Assembly (NCBI GenBank): GCA_002914845.1
Contig: JXTC01000076.1
Coordinates: forward strand, 99,788-163,787
Direction of reading: 5' to 3'
DNA length: 64,000 nt
Origin: Trema orientale
Taxonomy: Eukaryota; Streptophyta; Magnoliopsida; Rosales; Cannabaceae
Part shown: piece after piece, positions 1-12,641 of the stretch
Position numbering within the stretch: the stretch's first letter is position 1
Layout: each line of letters begins with the position of its first letter
The notes under the pieces: generated by a model
Databases searched by the model: none
The model's input: the letters and a program-made list of their open reading frames with translations, nothing else
What the model was told of the DNA's origin: nothing
Program-made: the position numbers and the translations under genes

Positions 1-2650
1 ATATTTAATTATCTTAATATTTTTTTATTTTACATGTAGACTTATTTTAACATAGGATTGCACTTCTTTCAAAATAATAATAATAATAATAATAAACAAT
101 AACAGTAATAAATAAATAAATAAATAAATAAAATAATTCATAGATAGTTTTATGATATAATTTCGTTAATAACGAATGTAGATATAAAACTAGTCCTATA
201 TATTTCTAAAAAATAAAAAATAAAAAACAAATCGTAATATATATATTCTAAAAAAAACCTGTATACATAAAAATTTTAAATACTATTGTTTTTTATCAAA
301 AAGTTTTGCTTAAAAAAAACATTCGTTATTTTTTATAATTTCAAAAATAACTATATTCCCTCAAAAAAAAAAGTAACCGTATATTCTTCTTAAAAAAAAA
401 ACCTAACCATATATATTTCTCAAAAAACAATAACTGTAATACGTATTCTTAAAAAAAATTAACAGTATATATAAAACTATTAAATAAAAATATGTTTTGT
501 TTAAACTTTTTCCTTAAAAAAACCATTCCAAATTATTTTTCTTAAAAAAGTTATTATGAAAAACTACCTTAATGGAAAAAGGATTCTCTAGAAAATTATA
601 ATGAAATAGTTGAAGGTAAATATGACTTGCAATAAGAAGTCATTTTGAACTTGGTTAAAGTACCCATCCATAGAGCAAAAATAAAAATCTCCATTGAAAC
701 ATCACCCTTTATATATATATATATTTATATATATATTATTTTTGGATATTTTTAATTATTGTTTAAATTAAAATGAAAAATTGTATTTGTCCCATCTAAA
801 ATTTCAAATTACAGACATGCTCCCCTCAAATTTTGAATTTATGCACATGTCCTCACTAAACCGTGTTAAATATTAAGATATAATTTGGGACTAAAATCTA
901 AAATATTTATGCCAGTATTTTCATAGACAGAAACTTTTTAAGAAAATATTAGTTTGACAAAATATTTTCTAGAAGAAATTACTAAAATAAAAGACCAACC
1001 ACCAATAGAGCCACTCAGCGTAATTTCCCATATTGCCTTAACTAAATGACTCATACTTGTTTTCTCAGGGGGAAAAAAAAGGAGACTCATACTTTCAAAC
1101 TTAAGAGATTGGTTTAGACTAATAGTGCATCTTGATAACAAAGTTCATTCAGCAAAGTTCACTTATCAGTTTAAACTTAAAAAAAAAAAATGTTTTTATG
1201 GTCTTTATGATGAGATTATTGTGCAGCATTTCAGGGTACGGAAAATTAATCGGGCATAATTGTAATACACTTATAAATTACTTATTTAAAGGAAATATTT
1301 GGTATGTTTTCATACTTTTATTTTGTTTAATGATTTTGCCTTATGCCCCTTAAAGATCTGACTCCACCTTGAGCATTGTTGTCCTCACAAGTCACAAAAT
1401 CCTATTATTATCATTACTCATATTCATCATCATGATGACTACCACCATCGTCATTATTATTACAAAAAATTGATTGATTTTTTTTTTTTTTGGCCCTTTT
1501 CGCTTGAGCAAGCTAAGATAGATACAAAATTTATTACAATATCAATTGTTTACGTTTATTTTTTTTTTCAAATGATTTGTTCACATGCTTAAATTAGAAC
1601 ATGCTACGAGACACTTTGTTTGTGCTTAGCACACAAATCAACATAGATGCATGCTACAAAATTTATGTGAGTCTACGCTTCCATTAACTGTGGTGCTAGT
1701 CATGTTTTCTTTAATATATGGGTGAGCCGTGTTCTTATTTCATTCAATAAATGGCCTCATTTTTTTTAATCTTTTTTCTAAATGACCAATTACTAGTATA
1801 CCAATTTTAGACATGAGTGTATGAATTTTTGTGTATCATATATCAATTTTTAAACCAAGTATATCAACATATCAGTTTGTTAAGACACACTAATATATAA
1901 AAACCGATGTACCCGGCCATTTTGCAAAATTTTAGATATACTCATCTGTTTTGCTTTAGCGTTCGAAAAAATAGATATTATATTGGTTCCTACACTTCTT
2001 AGTTTCTCAGTAAATGCATAAATGAGAAGAAAATTAAACCTAATTTTCGCGTTGATTTTATGATAAAACTATTAATTATATGGTTAAGATTGTGGAGAGA
2101 ATTTCCAGTGCGAGAAACAGCTCGATATCAGATTGAGATCTACAACGAATCTATACTTCGTTTATAAAGCAAAATTCTAAGAAGGCAAATCAAACCCAAG
2201 TATCAAAGCACAAAATGGGAAGTACCTAATGGTCCAAATACAGAACATGAACAAGGCAAGTTCTGTCAAGTTAAAATCAATAAATAAATGATTAAAGATT
2301 TATTAAAAGACTAGTTCATACAAAGACGGAAAGAGCAGGAGGCAGAAACCATCTATTCTGCCTCAAAAGCCTGCATTCATTTCTGGAGCTGACTAACAGG
2401 TTCTAGATGAAACTTACCAATACGCAAGTAAGACTTATTTGTGCCTCATAAAATAATTTCAGGTGCCTTTACTTGGGAATCCTTTCCTTCTCTGTCACAG
2501 AAAGAAATCAATAAGGGAGGAGGGTCTTATGCTTTTCCTCCGCATTTCAACTTTTGAAATCATAAGAGTGATGGAGAAACCAAATCTGAGAAGGCTAGTC
2601 ATACACAACTACTGATTTCCAACTAGGAAGACATTACACGTATCCTACTT
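1..2650. other. Gene-free AT-rich stretch with simple repeats
   Basis: No coding exon is supported here. The open frames are short, AT-driven and match no family I know. The sequence holds AAT- and AAAT-type microsatellites near 72-132, many A-runs at 180-560 and an AT dinucleotide run near 711-740. The last few hundred bases are probably the 3' flank and 3' UTR of the minus-strand KPHMT gene. Confidence 0.6.
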
Positions 2651-2651
2651 T

Positions 2652-5600
2652 TTACTCACTTGTTGGGTTGCCTTCACCAGGTGATTCAGGGCTGTTTATC
2701 TTCTCCGCTGCTTCAGCTGCTGCAGATGCTGCCTTGTTCAAACCCAATTTTTGCAACTCATTTGAGAAATCATTAATATAAGCATCGTTGATTTTGTATG
2801 GGGTGTGCGCAGGGCCAGGGAATGAACCGTTTGTCACTTCTTTCTTGTACTCCAACAAAGCTTCATTTATGACATCTCCGACACGCGCATACTGCTTACA
2901 GAACTTAGGAGTAACCTGCAAAAATGTGAGTTGCTTCCTTCTTCAGTAAAAAGTCTTCTGCAAGAGAATAGTTGCAACTGACGTACGTATGGTTTGAGAA
3001 CTTACTTTGGCATGATGCGGGTGTTGTAGCATTCCGAGCAGATCGTGGTAAACTAGCACCTGTATGATAGTGAAACAAATTAAGCGTGCGATAATTTAAT
3101 AACCGGGTTTTCCATACATGGTATGGTAACATATTCATTCTAATAAATTTTTGGTAAAATTTGGCATTTCAGTGGGAAACAAATCAAAACAAAAAGGCTG
3201 AAACTAAGAAAGGAGAGCTACATATTATTGCCAGAGGGTTAAATTTTATTAAACCATGTGCAACGAAGTAGATGCAGAACTTAATGCCTATAAGATTAAT
3301 GGATAACTGAATCCTTACTAACAAACTCCTAGGTCAGTCCACTTAAACCAGAATTTTGGTGGTGTAAGATTCTTCAGAAAGACCAGCAATCTAGATAATT
3401 TAACGTCATTTGAGACAACGTAATGGATATCCGATCTATAGGAGTTCAATCATTGGATATCTTGCCCAGAAATTACTTCAAAGAACAGAAAGACATGAAC
3501 CTATCGAACAAGCTAAAACAACAAGAGAACAAAAGTTGCAATAGAACTAGACAGCCGTGATAGTGTCGCGCTTGAACAGAGAGAATAAACAGGTATACAT
3601 GCTTTAACCCAAACCTATATTCATACAACACAACTTTTAAAAGCAAAACCACCTAATCTGACGAAACACAAAATTAGGAATGCAAAGTAACAAGTCAAGG
3701 GTTTTGATTCAAGTCATAGAGTGGTCTTACAGAATCATCAGCCATTTAATCACTAAATCCTTGTTGTTGAGGTCTGTTATCATAAATTTTAAAGATCTTT
3801 TCAATAACTACTATTTTTATAAATTTCGACACACTAAAAAAGGTTTAGTTTCACACCTTGTACGTTTTTCCAAAATAGAACATTTACAAGCTCTAACTTC
3901 AAGTTGCAGACACATAAAGCCAAGCATCTCTAATAGACACCTAAGGGTGTTCAAGAACCGCCCAATTTAATCCAATATGCACAAACTGATCCGGTCCAAT
4001 CCGCTAAGTGCGGATATTCACACGTGTGTGAATTGGATGAAATCAACTGGATACTTTTTTAAATATGAAAACATAATCCAATTCAATCCACCCTTAATTT
4101 ATACACTGAGTTTTATAATTATATATGTTGCAATTAACAAAATTTATAATTTATACATTGATCTTTATAGGTTGGTTACTTTCTTAAATTTTAGATTTTA
4201 ATTATTATAATTGTGTCCTTTTAAGTAAAAATAAAAAGAGAAAATGATGAGTAGTGGGCCAAACATGTAAAAAAGAACCAATTTTTTTTTTTTAAATGAA
4301 TAATCTATAGTAAAAAATCAACTTAGAAAGACCAATTATATAGGCTTATTAGTCTTGCCCAAATTATTTGTGGATTGGATTGAATCGGTTAAAAATATTT
4401 TTGCGGACGTAATATATCGTTCACACTGAGTACTGTTAATGGAATACGTCTAAAACAATGTGGCATCGATCACACTAAATACTCCTAATTTAACTTGATG
4501 AACTGACCAATATTATTATCTATTAAGTACAAAGAGAAAGTAGTCATGTACTTTCCAGGAGATGTACATCAACAAAGAACAATTGAAAGAAGTAACTGCC
4601 AACTAACCTGGCCACTGCAGAAAGGCCCAGCTCCAATGCCAATGGTGGGAATCCGAAGAGCAGAAGTAGCTGCAGCTGCCACTGGTGCGGGTACACATTC
4701 CAAAACGACAGCAAAACACCCTGCTTCTTGTAAAGTCAATGCGGTTTCTACAATCTGCAATATATATACATATACAATCTAGTAGGTATTTTCCTTTTTT
4801 CACTCAAGGTATTACTTTTAAAAATTTATTATACACATTATTTTATATTAAAAAATAAAAAAAAAATATTAGTAATGCACACCTTTTAATGCATTTTGTT
4901 ATAATCGTTGATCATTATTAGCCAATGATCTAACGGTTAAAAATAATTTTAATAATACACTTTTTTTATGCACTTTATTATAACTGTTGATCACCGTTAA
5001 CGATAGATAGATGATCTAATGGACAATAAAAATAATAACTAAAAAAATACCTACAGATAAAGAAAAAAATACTTTGCTGAATTGGCAACCATATATATGT
5101 ATACATATATTTAAAACAAGTGGTAAAATAAAATGAAGTTTAGAACCAAACCAACAATTAAAAGAGCTTAATAATTAGAACCCAGATAATAAAAGATACA
5201 AAAAAAGTTTCCCAAAGTCGAAACACAGACCTTTACAGCACTAGAAACATTCTTCCCTTGAGGCCTAAACCCTCCAAGAACGCTAATGGCCTGTGGAGTA
5301 AGACCCACATGCCCCATCGCGGCAATTCCAGCTTCCACAATAGCTTTGGCCGCATTGATTCTCGCTGGCGAAGCTCCTTCCAATTTTATGGCGTCCATTC
5401 CTCCTTCCTTCAATATCCTCACCGCCGTATCCACAGCCTGATATCAGACACAATCCAGAAAATTCTTTAACAACCCTTTTACTTTCCTCCACTTTCCCAG
5501 AAACCAAACAGCCTCAGGGAAAATTGTCCGTCATACCTGATTGGAGCTGGACTCGTAGGACCCAAAAGGGAGGTCCCCAACCAATAGCGGGCGCTTGGCT

Positions 5601-5965
5601 CCGCGGGCCACGGCTCGGCAGTGAACGAGCATTTCGTCGAGCGAGATAGGGAGGGTGGTGTCGTGGCCATGGACGACCATGGCGGCGGAGTCTCCGACGA
5701 GGGAGATGTCGATTCCGGCCATGTCCAAATGCACCGCGGAAGGGTAGTCGTAGGCGGTGACGACTGTGATGGGCTGACCCTTTTTGTGCTTCTGCCTGAG
5801 ATGGGCCAGGGTGACTCTCTCGTTGAGGGTTTGGGCCGTGGGACCGCCATAGACGGTGTTCTCGGGAATATTGCTCATAAAACGGTGGAACAGGCTGGTG
5901 GCTCTGGCTCTGGCTCTGGCTCTGTGAGCGAGAGAAGCTCTAGAAATGGCGGTGAACAAGGCCAT
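2652..5965 (-). CDS. KPHMT1: 3-methyl-2-oxobutanoate (ketopantoate) hydroxymethyltransferase, five exons
   Basis: This enzyme moves a hydroxymethyl group from 5,10-methylene-THF to alpha-ketoisovalerate to make ketopantoate, the committed step of pantothenate (vitamin B5/CoA) synthesis. In plants it is mitochondrial. Exons on the minus strand are 5965-5537, 5437-5231, 4754-4608, 3059-3006 and 2915-2652. All junctions are GT-AG and phase 0, giving 366 residues. The PanB barrel is clear: TAYDYPSA near residue 75, VGDS with D92, VGDLPF with D131 and KLEGA with E162 (D92, D131 and E162 match the E. coli Mg ligands D45, D84 and E114), then VLECVP with E231 as the likely base (E. coli E181). The N-terminus is Arg/Ala/Ser-rich and lacks acids, fitting a mitochondrial presequence; an RA-repeat there comes from a GCTCTG-type microsatellite. 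The start is the first ATG that gives such a presequence; an upstream in-frame ATG at 6061 is unlikely. Intron 3-4 is long (about 1.5 kb) and intron 2-3 carries a MITE. Product is near certain; compartment is inferred. Confidence 0.95.
3942..4410. mobile_element. hAT-like terminal fragment in a KPHMT intron
   Basis: The left end TAAGGGTGTTCA closely resembles the TAGGGGTGTTCA terminus of the hAT element at 27396. It is followed by AACCGCCCAA- and GGATTGGATT-type motifs typical of such elements. I found no matching right terminus or 8-bp target duplication, so the right border is approximate and the copy is probably truncated. It lies in the long intron between exons 3 and 4 of the KPHMT gene. 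Confidence 0.35.
4772..5090. mobile_element. MITE of the AGTAGGTATTTT family (copy Z) in a KPHMT intron
   Basis: The ends are imperfect inverted repeats: CTAGTAGGTATTTT at the left, and at the right GCAAAGTATTTT followed by GTAGGTATTTT read on the other strand. The interior contains inverted copies of a GATCTAACGGTT-like motif. Two relatives lie at 46502-46734 and 55900-56115, with similar ends and a similar AACCGTTGGATCA-like core. It lies wholly inside the intron between KPHMT exons 2 and 3 and spares the splice sites. It has no coding capacity. The target duplication is unreadable in the AT-rich flanks. Confidence 0.55.
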
Positions 5966-6031
5966 TCTAGTGAGACAGAGAGTGTGTGTGGAGTGAGACA
6001 GATATTGCTGAGGAATGGTTTTGGTGCGCGC

Positions 6032-6038
6032 TTTATAT
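6032..6038 (-). promoter_or_regulatory. Probable TATA box of the KPHMT gene
   Basis: On the minus strand a TATAAAG-type sequence lies about 70 bases upstream of the chosen ATG at 5965. Transcription would then start near 6000 and leave a short leader of about 35-40 nt. Position and sequence fit a plant core promoter; there is no direct evidence of use. Confidence 0.4.
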
Positions 6039-6339
6039 TTAATAATACTCATAATCATCATGAATGGAGGAGTCAGGGGTGGGCACAGGGGTCAAGGCCA
6101 TATTTGGCCCCGCCACCTACTCGAATTTCTAGTTAATAAAGGGTTTTGACTTTTGACTATGTTTTCTCTTCTTTTTTTTTTACTAACTTTTTGGAATGGT
6201 TGCACTCTATGATACTTTTTAATATAATTAAAATATGAAATGTTTTGATGGAATTATAGTGCCAAAATAGTGAGACATAATGACATAAAAGACAGAATAG
6301 CTACCATTTTTTATGATTTTCACTTTTTTTTTTGAGCAA

Positions 6340-6590
6340 TAATTTGTGGTTTTAGCTTTTATTAATAAAATATTATTTTCTAAAAAATATTTAAAAAAAT
6401 AATATTTTTTAAAATAGTAACTATTAACCAGTAACCAGTTTTCGGAAACTGGTAATTTATAATCAAATGTATTTATAACTGGTAACTAGTAACTAGTTTT
6501 CAGAAACTAGTAACTAGTAATCATTTTAAAAATGATATTTTTCTAAATTTTTTTATAAAGTGATATTTTTCTAATAAAAACCGTACGGAA
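6340..6590. mobile_element. MITE-like repeat with ACTAGTAAC core (copy D1)
   Basis: The outer parts are inverted copies of a TTATTAGAAAAATATCA-like sequence. The centre is a short degenerate repeat built from GGTAACTAGTAAC-type units (6425-6525). Related elements occur at about 34010-34225 and 58138-58400, and an expanded version of the core alone fills 30660-31800. No coding capacity. Borders are approximate. Confidence 0.5.
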
Positions 6591-6599
6591 ATTGAAAAA

Positions 6600-7360
6600 A
6601 AAAAAAAAAAAAAACCCGACATCCATATTTTTGTAATTCTTTTGGATTTTTATAGATAAAAGTGTTTGAAACCATACTTTTTAAAAAAAAAATGCTAAAC
6701 GCACTATCTTTTACATTCTTTGTCCCACTATTTTCCTTTGGATTTTGCTATAGAGTTTTATATTCTGAAATCATATAAAAAATCGTAGTGGAATCCACAT
6801 ATCCAATAATTAGAATAGAGATTGTAAAAGAGAACATATTTAGCATTCTAGTGCTCCTTGTTTTATCTCAGAGATTTTGGGATAATTATCTAGAACTATG
6901 TCTGGTAAATAGGAAAAAGTATTAGAGAAAAATGAGTAAGATCGAAAATGAAGTATCTTTTCCCTAAAATTTTTGGCACGTAGAGAGGAAAATAAACTAG
7001 GTTACTTTAAAGTGTTTATTTGACCATCTATATTATTATTTTTAAAATTACGAATATAATTGTTTAGTAAATTCAACTTTATTATTAACTACGCAACTTT
7101 TGTTTCATTATTTAATATGAGAACTCCACTATATTTTTTTAATATTATTAATATGTGAAATAATTTTAATATTATTAATATGTGAGATATTTTGATGAGT
7201 ACACATATCCAGTAACATAGGAGTGCGAAAAATATTGGAAAAAATGTTGCTATCAATCCTAATTAATTGATTGAGAAAGATTCATCTAATACTTTATGAC
7301 TTTATTTCCAAAATGAAAGGCCATACTTCACAACACCCATGATTTTAATCAATAATTCGA
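6600..7360. other. Intergenic AT-rich sequence
   Basis: A poly-A run near 6596-6614 is followed by AT-rich sequence in which I see no gene, no convincing transposon end and no regulatory structure. Confidence 0.5.
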
Positions 7361-8438
7361 AGGGTTAATCCCATTTTTGGGTCCAAAATATTACCCGAAT
7401 CATATTATATGACTCCTAAACTTCAAAATATTCGAAATTTGATCACCTTAATTTTTATTTTGTCTTATTTAACCCCAATTTGTTATTGTTTCATCATGAC
7501 TGGACGAAAAATATCCCAATCTTTGAACCTAAATTATACCCAAAATTCTATTTCACCTCAAAACTTTAAAACGTCCATATCCTGGGACATGATTTATCAA
7601 AGTGTCTTATTTGGCACTTTATTATCTCTTTATTGTTAAAAACATATAGAAAAGAACATGAGACACTCAAGTAAGAATTTAAAAATAACATTTTAAGCAT
7701 TTAGCTTTTATTTAATGAGTTTATTTTATTAGCTAAAAAATAATAATGTCGTCTTCTCAACTTTATTGAAAAACTAAATTTGACATATATATTGGTTTAC
7801 ACAAAGGAAAATTTATTCCAAAAAATAAAAATAAAAAATAAAAGAAGAAAAATCTCGAGTTATCTTATGTATTTATATATATTTAAAAATTGATTTAAAT
7901 ATTAAAAAATAGTGCATCTTAATTGTATTTGAGTTTATTATAACATTCAACTAGTATGATGAGTCTAAAGAAAATCTAACATTTTTTTGAAACTAAATCA
8001 TGACCACATGGGATCGCTAATTTTTGTACAAAAATTAAATTTGTTTTTTTTAACATTTATAAATAAAATAAAATTTTTGTACTATTTTATTTTATTTTGC
8101 AATTTGCTTAAAATATCTTTGTCAAAAACCTTATGTGAGTGACATATACTTTTTTTTTTGTTTGTTTTTAACAATAAAGTAATTGTAGGTATGAAGATGA
8201 GACATTTTTGATGGACGGGGTGTTAAAGTAGGAACGTTTTAAAGTTTAGGGTCAAAATGGGATTTTGTAACAATTCAAGGGCGAATATAGTGACTTTTCC
8301 TTCTATTTATAATAAAGAGTGACTAAAGGAGTTAAATGAGACAAACAACTAGTCCGAGCACCAAAATAATGATGTTAAAGGTTTAGATGCCAAAACGGGA
8401 TTAAATAATAGTTCAGGGCCAAGTATGGAATTAACATA
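7361..8438. mobile_element. Non-autonomous DNA element with GGTTAATCCCATT-like inverted ends
   Basis: The left end (GGGTTAATCCCATTTTTGG, then GGTCCAAAATATTA) is matched on the opposite strand at the right end by TGTTAATTCCATACTTGG, then GGCCCTGAACTATTA. An inner copy of the right-hand sequence lies near 8230-8285, suggesting internal duplication. Length is about 1.08 kb and no transposase is visible. Such termini are common in plant MULE-type elements, but I could not read a clean target duplication, so the superfamily is open. Confidence 0.45.
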
Positions 8439-8777
8439 AAATCAAATGTTAGAAAATCCATAAGGAAACAAATTATTCCTGCAACTGTGCTTTAGATATT
8501 GTAGGATCCTCTCATTCGAGAGCCCAAATCAGGTTAACAACCTTTTAAGTAGTCTTTGTCTTTGATAGTGTTGTTCATTAATAGCTTTTTACTTTGAAAC
8601 TCGACTCAAGATTCATAAAATAAGATTAGATAAATTCTCACCGGGGGTGCAAAGCTGTTACAGTAATTTTTCAACAACTAGAGTACCCTCGTCCTGCTTG
8701 TCTGGAACCCACCACTTGCTATGCTAGAGAAGTAATTGATGGAGCTGATTGTGTGACTTGTAAGACACTATAAGACT
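8439..8777. other. Short intergenic stretch
   Basis: Unique-looking sequence between two transposons. I see no ORF or RNA gene. It ends in the left copy (ACT, 8775-8777) of the CACTA element's target duplication. Confidence 0.5.
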
Positions 8778-9647
8778 CACTACAAGAAAATAGGGCTTTT
8801 ACCCGCACATTTTTGTATAGCTAAAACTCTGAAATGTGTAGATAAAACGATTTAGCTACACATTTGAAAAGTGTCAACATGTGTGGGCAAAACTATGTAG
8901 AGAAAAGTGACTTTAGCTACACATTACACTTGTGTAGCTAAATATAATATTAGCCACACATATATTGTGTATCAAAAAGACACAAAATGTGTAGGAGAAT
9001 CCTTTGGGCTCCACAATCAGATTTGACATAATTGCTGATATGGCAAATGACATGTAATTTATTGTGACATGGACATTGACGTGGAAGTTGACGTGGATGC
9101 TGAAATGTAATTTTTATGATGATGTGGCAAATGACATACTGATGACGTGTTAGATGACATGTATTTTATTCTGATGTGTTGGCATATTATGTGGCAGACA
9201 CGTAGCAAGTAATGTATCTTACTTCTATGACGTGGCAATATCAAAATGTGGGTAAAAGTTCAACAATGTGTGGATAAAAATCTGGTAATGTGTGGGCAAA
9301 AGTCCGATATGTGTGGCTAAAAGTCCAATATGTGTGGGTAAAATCTAAAAATGTGTAGCTAAAAATAGGAAATATGTTCGTAAACCTATTCAATTTATTG
9401 GTAAAATCCCACTCAATTTTAATCAAAATGTTATATTTTATTTTCACTTTAAACAACTACTATAGCATAAGAAACATGCCATATGTTATCAAATATAATA
9501 AGATAATCTAAAGGTCATAAATAACATAATATTTAGAAACATATTAATCTAAAAAATCCTTAAGTCCCAATCAATTAATGCATCTTAACATACTTCGAAA
9601 GAGTACAAGTTTCAAAGCAACAAAATATAAAAGAACGTAAGGCAAAT

Positions 9648-10064
9648 CTAAGTAAAATCATGCTCATTGGCACCGCTAGAAAGAGTATGGGCCTCAGGAT
9701 GTGAGGTGCTCAGATAAAACCTAGAATGTGGCCGTAAGGTAGGTCCAGAGTTCTGGTCAGATATTAGACTGAGATTACTCGGGGTGGACATAAGACCCTG
9801 ACCTCTGAGTACTTGACGATACTCATCAAGACCCCCTTCAACCTCCTTAAGTCGATTCCTAGTAGTAGGCAACTCTACAAGATGCTCCTCATAACTAGGG
9901 CGCCTGTCAGTATAGTCAGATGCATCAGTCTGAGTACTAGTGGAAAAGGACCTTGCCCACCCTGTAAGACGCACAGAATGACGATCTAGTACGCGCTCCA
10001 TGATCTCCTTATAAGTTAAGACGTTAGGAGGGTGTTGAGCCCTCAAAACCATCACACGATCCTA
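9648..10064 (-). pseudogene. Remnant exon of a plant En/Spm-type transposase-associated protein
   Basis: An open frame of about 138 residues runs on the minus strand inside the CACTA element. It seems to begin at a splice acceptor (an AG just before GATCGTGTGATGG near 10064) and ends at a stop at 9648. It contains a VLDRHSVRLTGWARS-like segment, then a charged RNRLKEVEGGLDEYRQVLRG stretch that looks like a coiled coil, and a Ser/Thr-rich tail. This order (short Gly/Arg segment, then C-terminal coiled coil) resembles the C-terminal part of the Ptta/En/Spm plant transposase family as I remember it; that is recognition by eye. No catalytic DDE region is seen nearby. Confidence 0.45.
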
Positions 10065-10880
10065 CGTTCAAACGTAAAATATAAATTGCTATAAAATACT
10101 CAAGAATCATTTTGAAATACTTGTAAATAAGAGATTAAGAAAACTAATATACATGGAATGTTGGAATTTACTGATGAATTTTATATGTAGTTGTACCCAA
10201 TTAAGATTTGATTATAAGTTGCAGAGACGTCAAGTTATAGTGGTCTTATTGTTTTGGACCATTAGCTTTTCTAACTCTAGATATTGCAACCTTTAGCTTT
10301 CTATGCAAAAAAAAAAAAAAAAAAGGATCAAGAAGGTAAAATTCTACAAAATGGCATTAAGTTTTTAAATTGTTATTTTTCAGTTACTAACTGAATAATG
10401 GTGAGTGACTTGAAATATAAATGTTCTGAACTGCCTATTCTATATGCTTACTTGTTAGTCTTTCTTTCCTTGAATTACTATCCTTATAAACACGATTAAG
10501 TTAACAAACCTAAAGAGTAAACTTCTTAGTCATTTAAAAAGATTAGACTTTTGTAGGGATTCTGGCCAATCTATATGATTGGGCCTTTTCTTCTTTGTTG
10601 TTTTTCTTTGAGCTTTGGCTCGTTCAATGAACTAATTATTCACAAAAAAAAGATATATGAATATATATAGTCTCTCACACTCCTTTTACAAGGTTTATGG
10701 AATAGTCAAAAAGAGTTTGAAACATAAAATTTGATTATGACTATTCTGTTTCTAATGGAAAGTAATTTTGTGTGTGTGTGTGTGTATTTTTCACTTCTTT
10801 AAGCTTCTAGGTATATTGTAGTTCTAATATTTTTCTTTTTTTGTTTTCAACAATGGTTGCTGAATGCTTTTTAATGGCAG

Positions 10881-10970
10881 GTTAGAGGATACTTAAAGAA
10901 AGTAAAAGGAGTAAGCGCAGATCAATTTTTGGAGTGCCCAGCTGCGGGAGTTCTATTTCATTTAATTAAG
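10881..10970 (+). pseudogene. Exon-like fragment, possibly captured, inside the CACTA element
   Basis: A 90-bp segment is bounded by a good acceptor (TTTTTAATGGCAG) and a donor (AAG followed by GTATTA). It is open in one frame across all 30 codons, starting VRGYLKKVKG and ending VLFHLIK. The flanks look like genuine intron: T-rich, with a GT microsatellite at 10769-10785. It resembles a host exon carried by the transposon, but I do not recognise the parent gene. It could also be a transposase exon. Confidence 0.35.
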
Positions 10971-11404
10971 GTATTATATTTTATTTAATTGAGGTGTGAA
11001 ACTCTAAAATACTCTCTACTACTAATGATTAATTAGTTTCTATTACATTTAGTATAAATCTGATTCTCTAGTGTGATGGTACAATTAGTATAAAACAATC
11101 TTTAGTGCTGATGAATAGTTTCTACATATAAATTTGACCTTTTGTTCAATATTTCAAGTTAGAGTTCTTAGGAATACATAAAAGATACAAGTATAGTGTC
11201 TACATTTAAAATCCAGTAACAAATTAATTAAGTAATATTAATAACAACAAAATAATTAAATTATTATAATTCAATATAGAAATATGGTTTGAAGTTGAAA
11301 TAAGTATAACTATTTATAGAGAACAGTAATTTTTGGATTAAAATGATTATAAAATATAATAGTAAATTGTAATAAAATAAAATAAGAGAATATAACACAT
11401 AGGG

Positions 11405-11526
11405 TTTGAGATATGGCGAGTGAAACATTTCAACTCGGATAGCGAATGGACGGTCCTGGACCTGATTTGAGATGTGGCGAGTGAAATATTTCAACTCGGA
11501 TAGCAAATGGATAGCCTCGGACCTTG
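11405..11526. repeat. Two-copy 61-bp tandem repeat inside the CACTA element
   Basis: Two head-to-tail copies with a 61-bp period. Each includes TGGCGAGTGAAA, TTTCAACTCGGATAGC and a CTCGGACCT-like end, with a handful of differences. Function unknown. Confidence 0.7.
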
Positions 11527-11949
11527 TATTCTTATATCTTGTCTTGTCTCTATGTATGCAAAATATGGAGAAATAAAAGGCAAGGCATATAGGGTCCAAA
11601 AACACATCAGATTACCAAGTTTACACTTAGGTCCTGTCAAATAATGTTTTTAAGATTATTTCTTAACTGATTTTAATAATTCACAAATTTCAAAACATAG
11701 GACCATCTATTTAATTTTACTTAGTATTTTTTTTAATAAGTCATTTAAATATATTGAAAACAACAAACATATATCATATATGAATAAACCGACTATTAGA
11801 TCTAACGAACCATATATAAGAAGCTTAAAAAAAAGAGCGAGAAAACACAAGAGAAGGCAGTGGACTGTTTGTAGGACAATATTACGGGTCTCATCTCAAT
11901 AGCACAAATACTAATTTTTTTAATCTAATCACCAGAACCATAAGCCTCT

Positions 11950-12641
11950 ATAGTGTCTCTTTATATCGGCCACCTTTGAACACTATCACCATCTTTGTCG
12001 GTCAATTTTAATTCTTTCTTGTCTCATCTTCCCTATTTTCCGTCAAATCTCAGTCCTATTTCCTCTCTCCCCTCCCAAACAAACCCCCAAAAAAAAAACA
12101 TTTGTCTCTCAAAATATCTTATAAACCAAAACAAATTTCATTACTATTCAAATATCAAATATCTCATTTTCCAGATTCTGGTATACCAAATTGTTTGTAC
12201 TCAATTTGTTTTCACAAACCAAAGAACAAAACCGATCTTCTCAAAAAAATTTCAGTGGCACCAAATATCTCACATCCATATTATATATCCCTTTTTTGTA
12301 CCAATTTTGTTTTTAAAACCAAAAACAGAACCCACTTCTCCATTTCTCTCTATACATACACACACACACATATATTGTACTATGTTCACAAAATGAAGCA
12401 CGAAGAGTTCAGACCCTTAAGAGAAGTTGAAATACCAGAGTGCAAAAAGTTCAAGAACGATCATTCCGGCGGTGACCCACTCCCGTCATCGTCGACAACT
12501 CCTCTCTTGCCAGAAAACGACAACATCTCCAACAAGCTTCTGACTGGAAGCCGGAATCACTGTCACTTTTTGATGAACTACCACAATTTCACCAAGACCC
12601 ATATTAAACTTTCATCCTTTTTCCCAGAGGGAGAGAGATAG
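11950..12641 (+). pseudogene. Gene-like leader plus 82-residue ORF inside the CACTA element
   Basis: A pyrimidine-rich, leader-like stretch (11990-12360) with a CA/TA repeat runs into an ATG at 12393 that opens an 82-codon frame ending at 12641. The protein begins MKHEEFRPLREVEIPECKK and has a Ser/Pro/Thr patch (PLPSSSTTPLLPE). Its higher GC content and leader-like upstream sequence suggest the 5' end of a host gene captured by the transposon, or a transposon leader. I recognise no domain. The purine-rich sequence downstream (12640-13040), with a repeated GACGAGAGATAAGAGATGAA unit, is non-coding. Confidence 0.3.

Noticed and set aside
5479-5850. 123-codon minus-strand frame, Pro/Ser/Thr-rich
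   Set aside because: Out-of-frame shadow of KPHMT exon 1.
5621-6136. 171-codon plus-strand frame, Gly/Val/Ser-rich
   Set aside because: It lies antisense to KPHMT exon 1, whose GC-rich codons leave the opposite strand open. No domain, and the KPHMT reading explains the region fully.
11405-11526. CRISPR-like array
   Set aside because: Only two direct copies, no spacers, eukaryotic host. The same applies to the other two-copy tandem repeats in the window.
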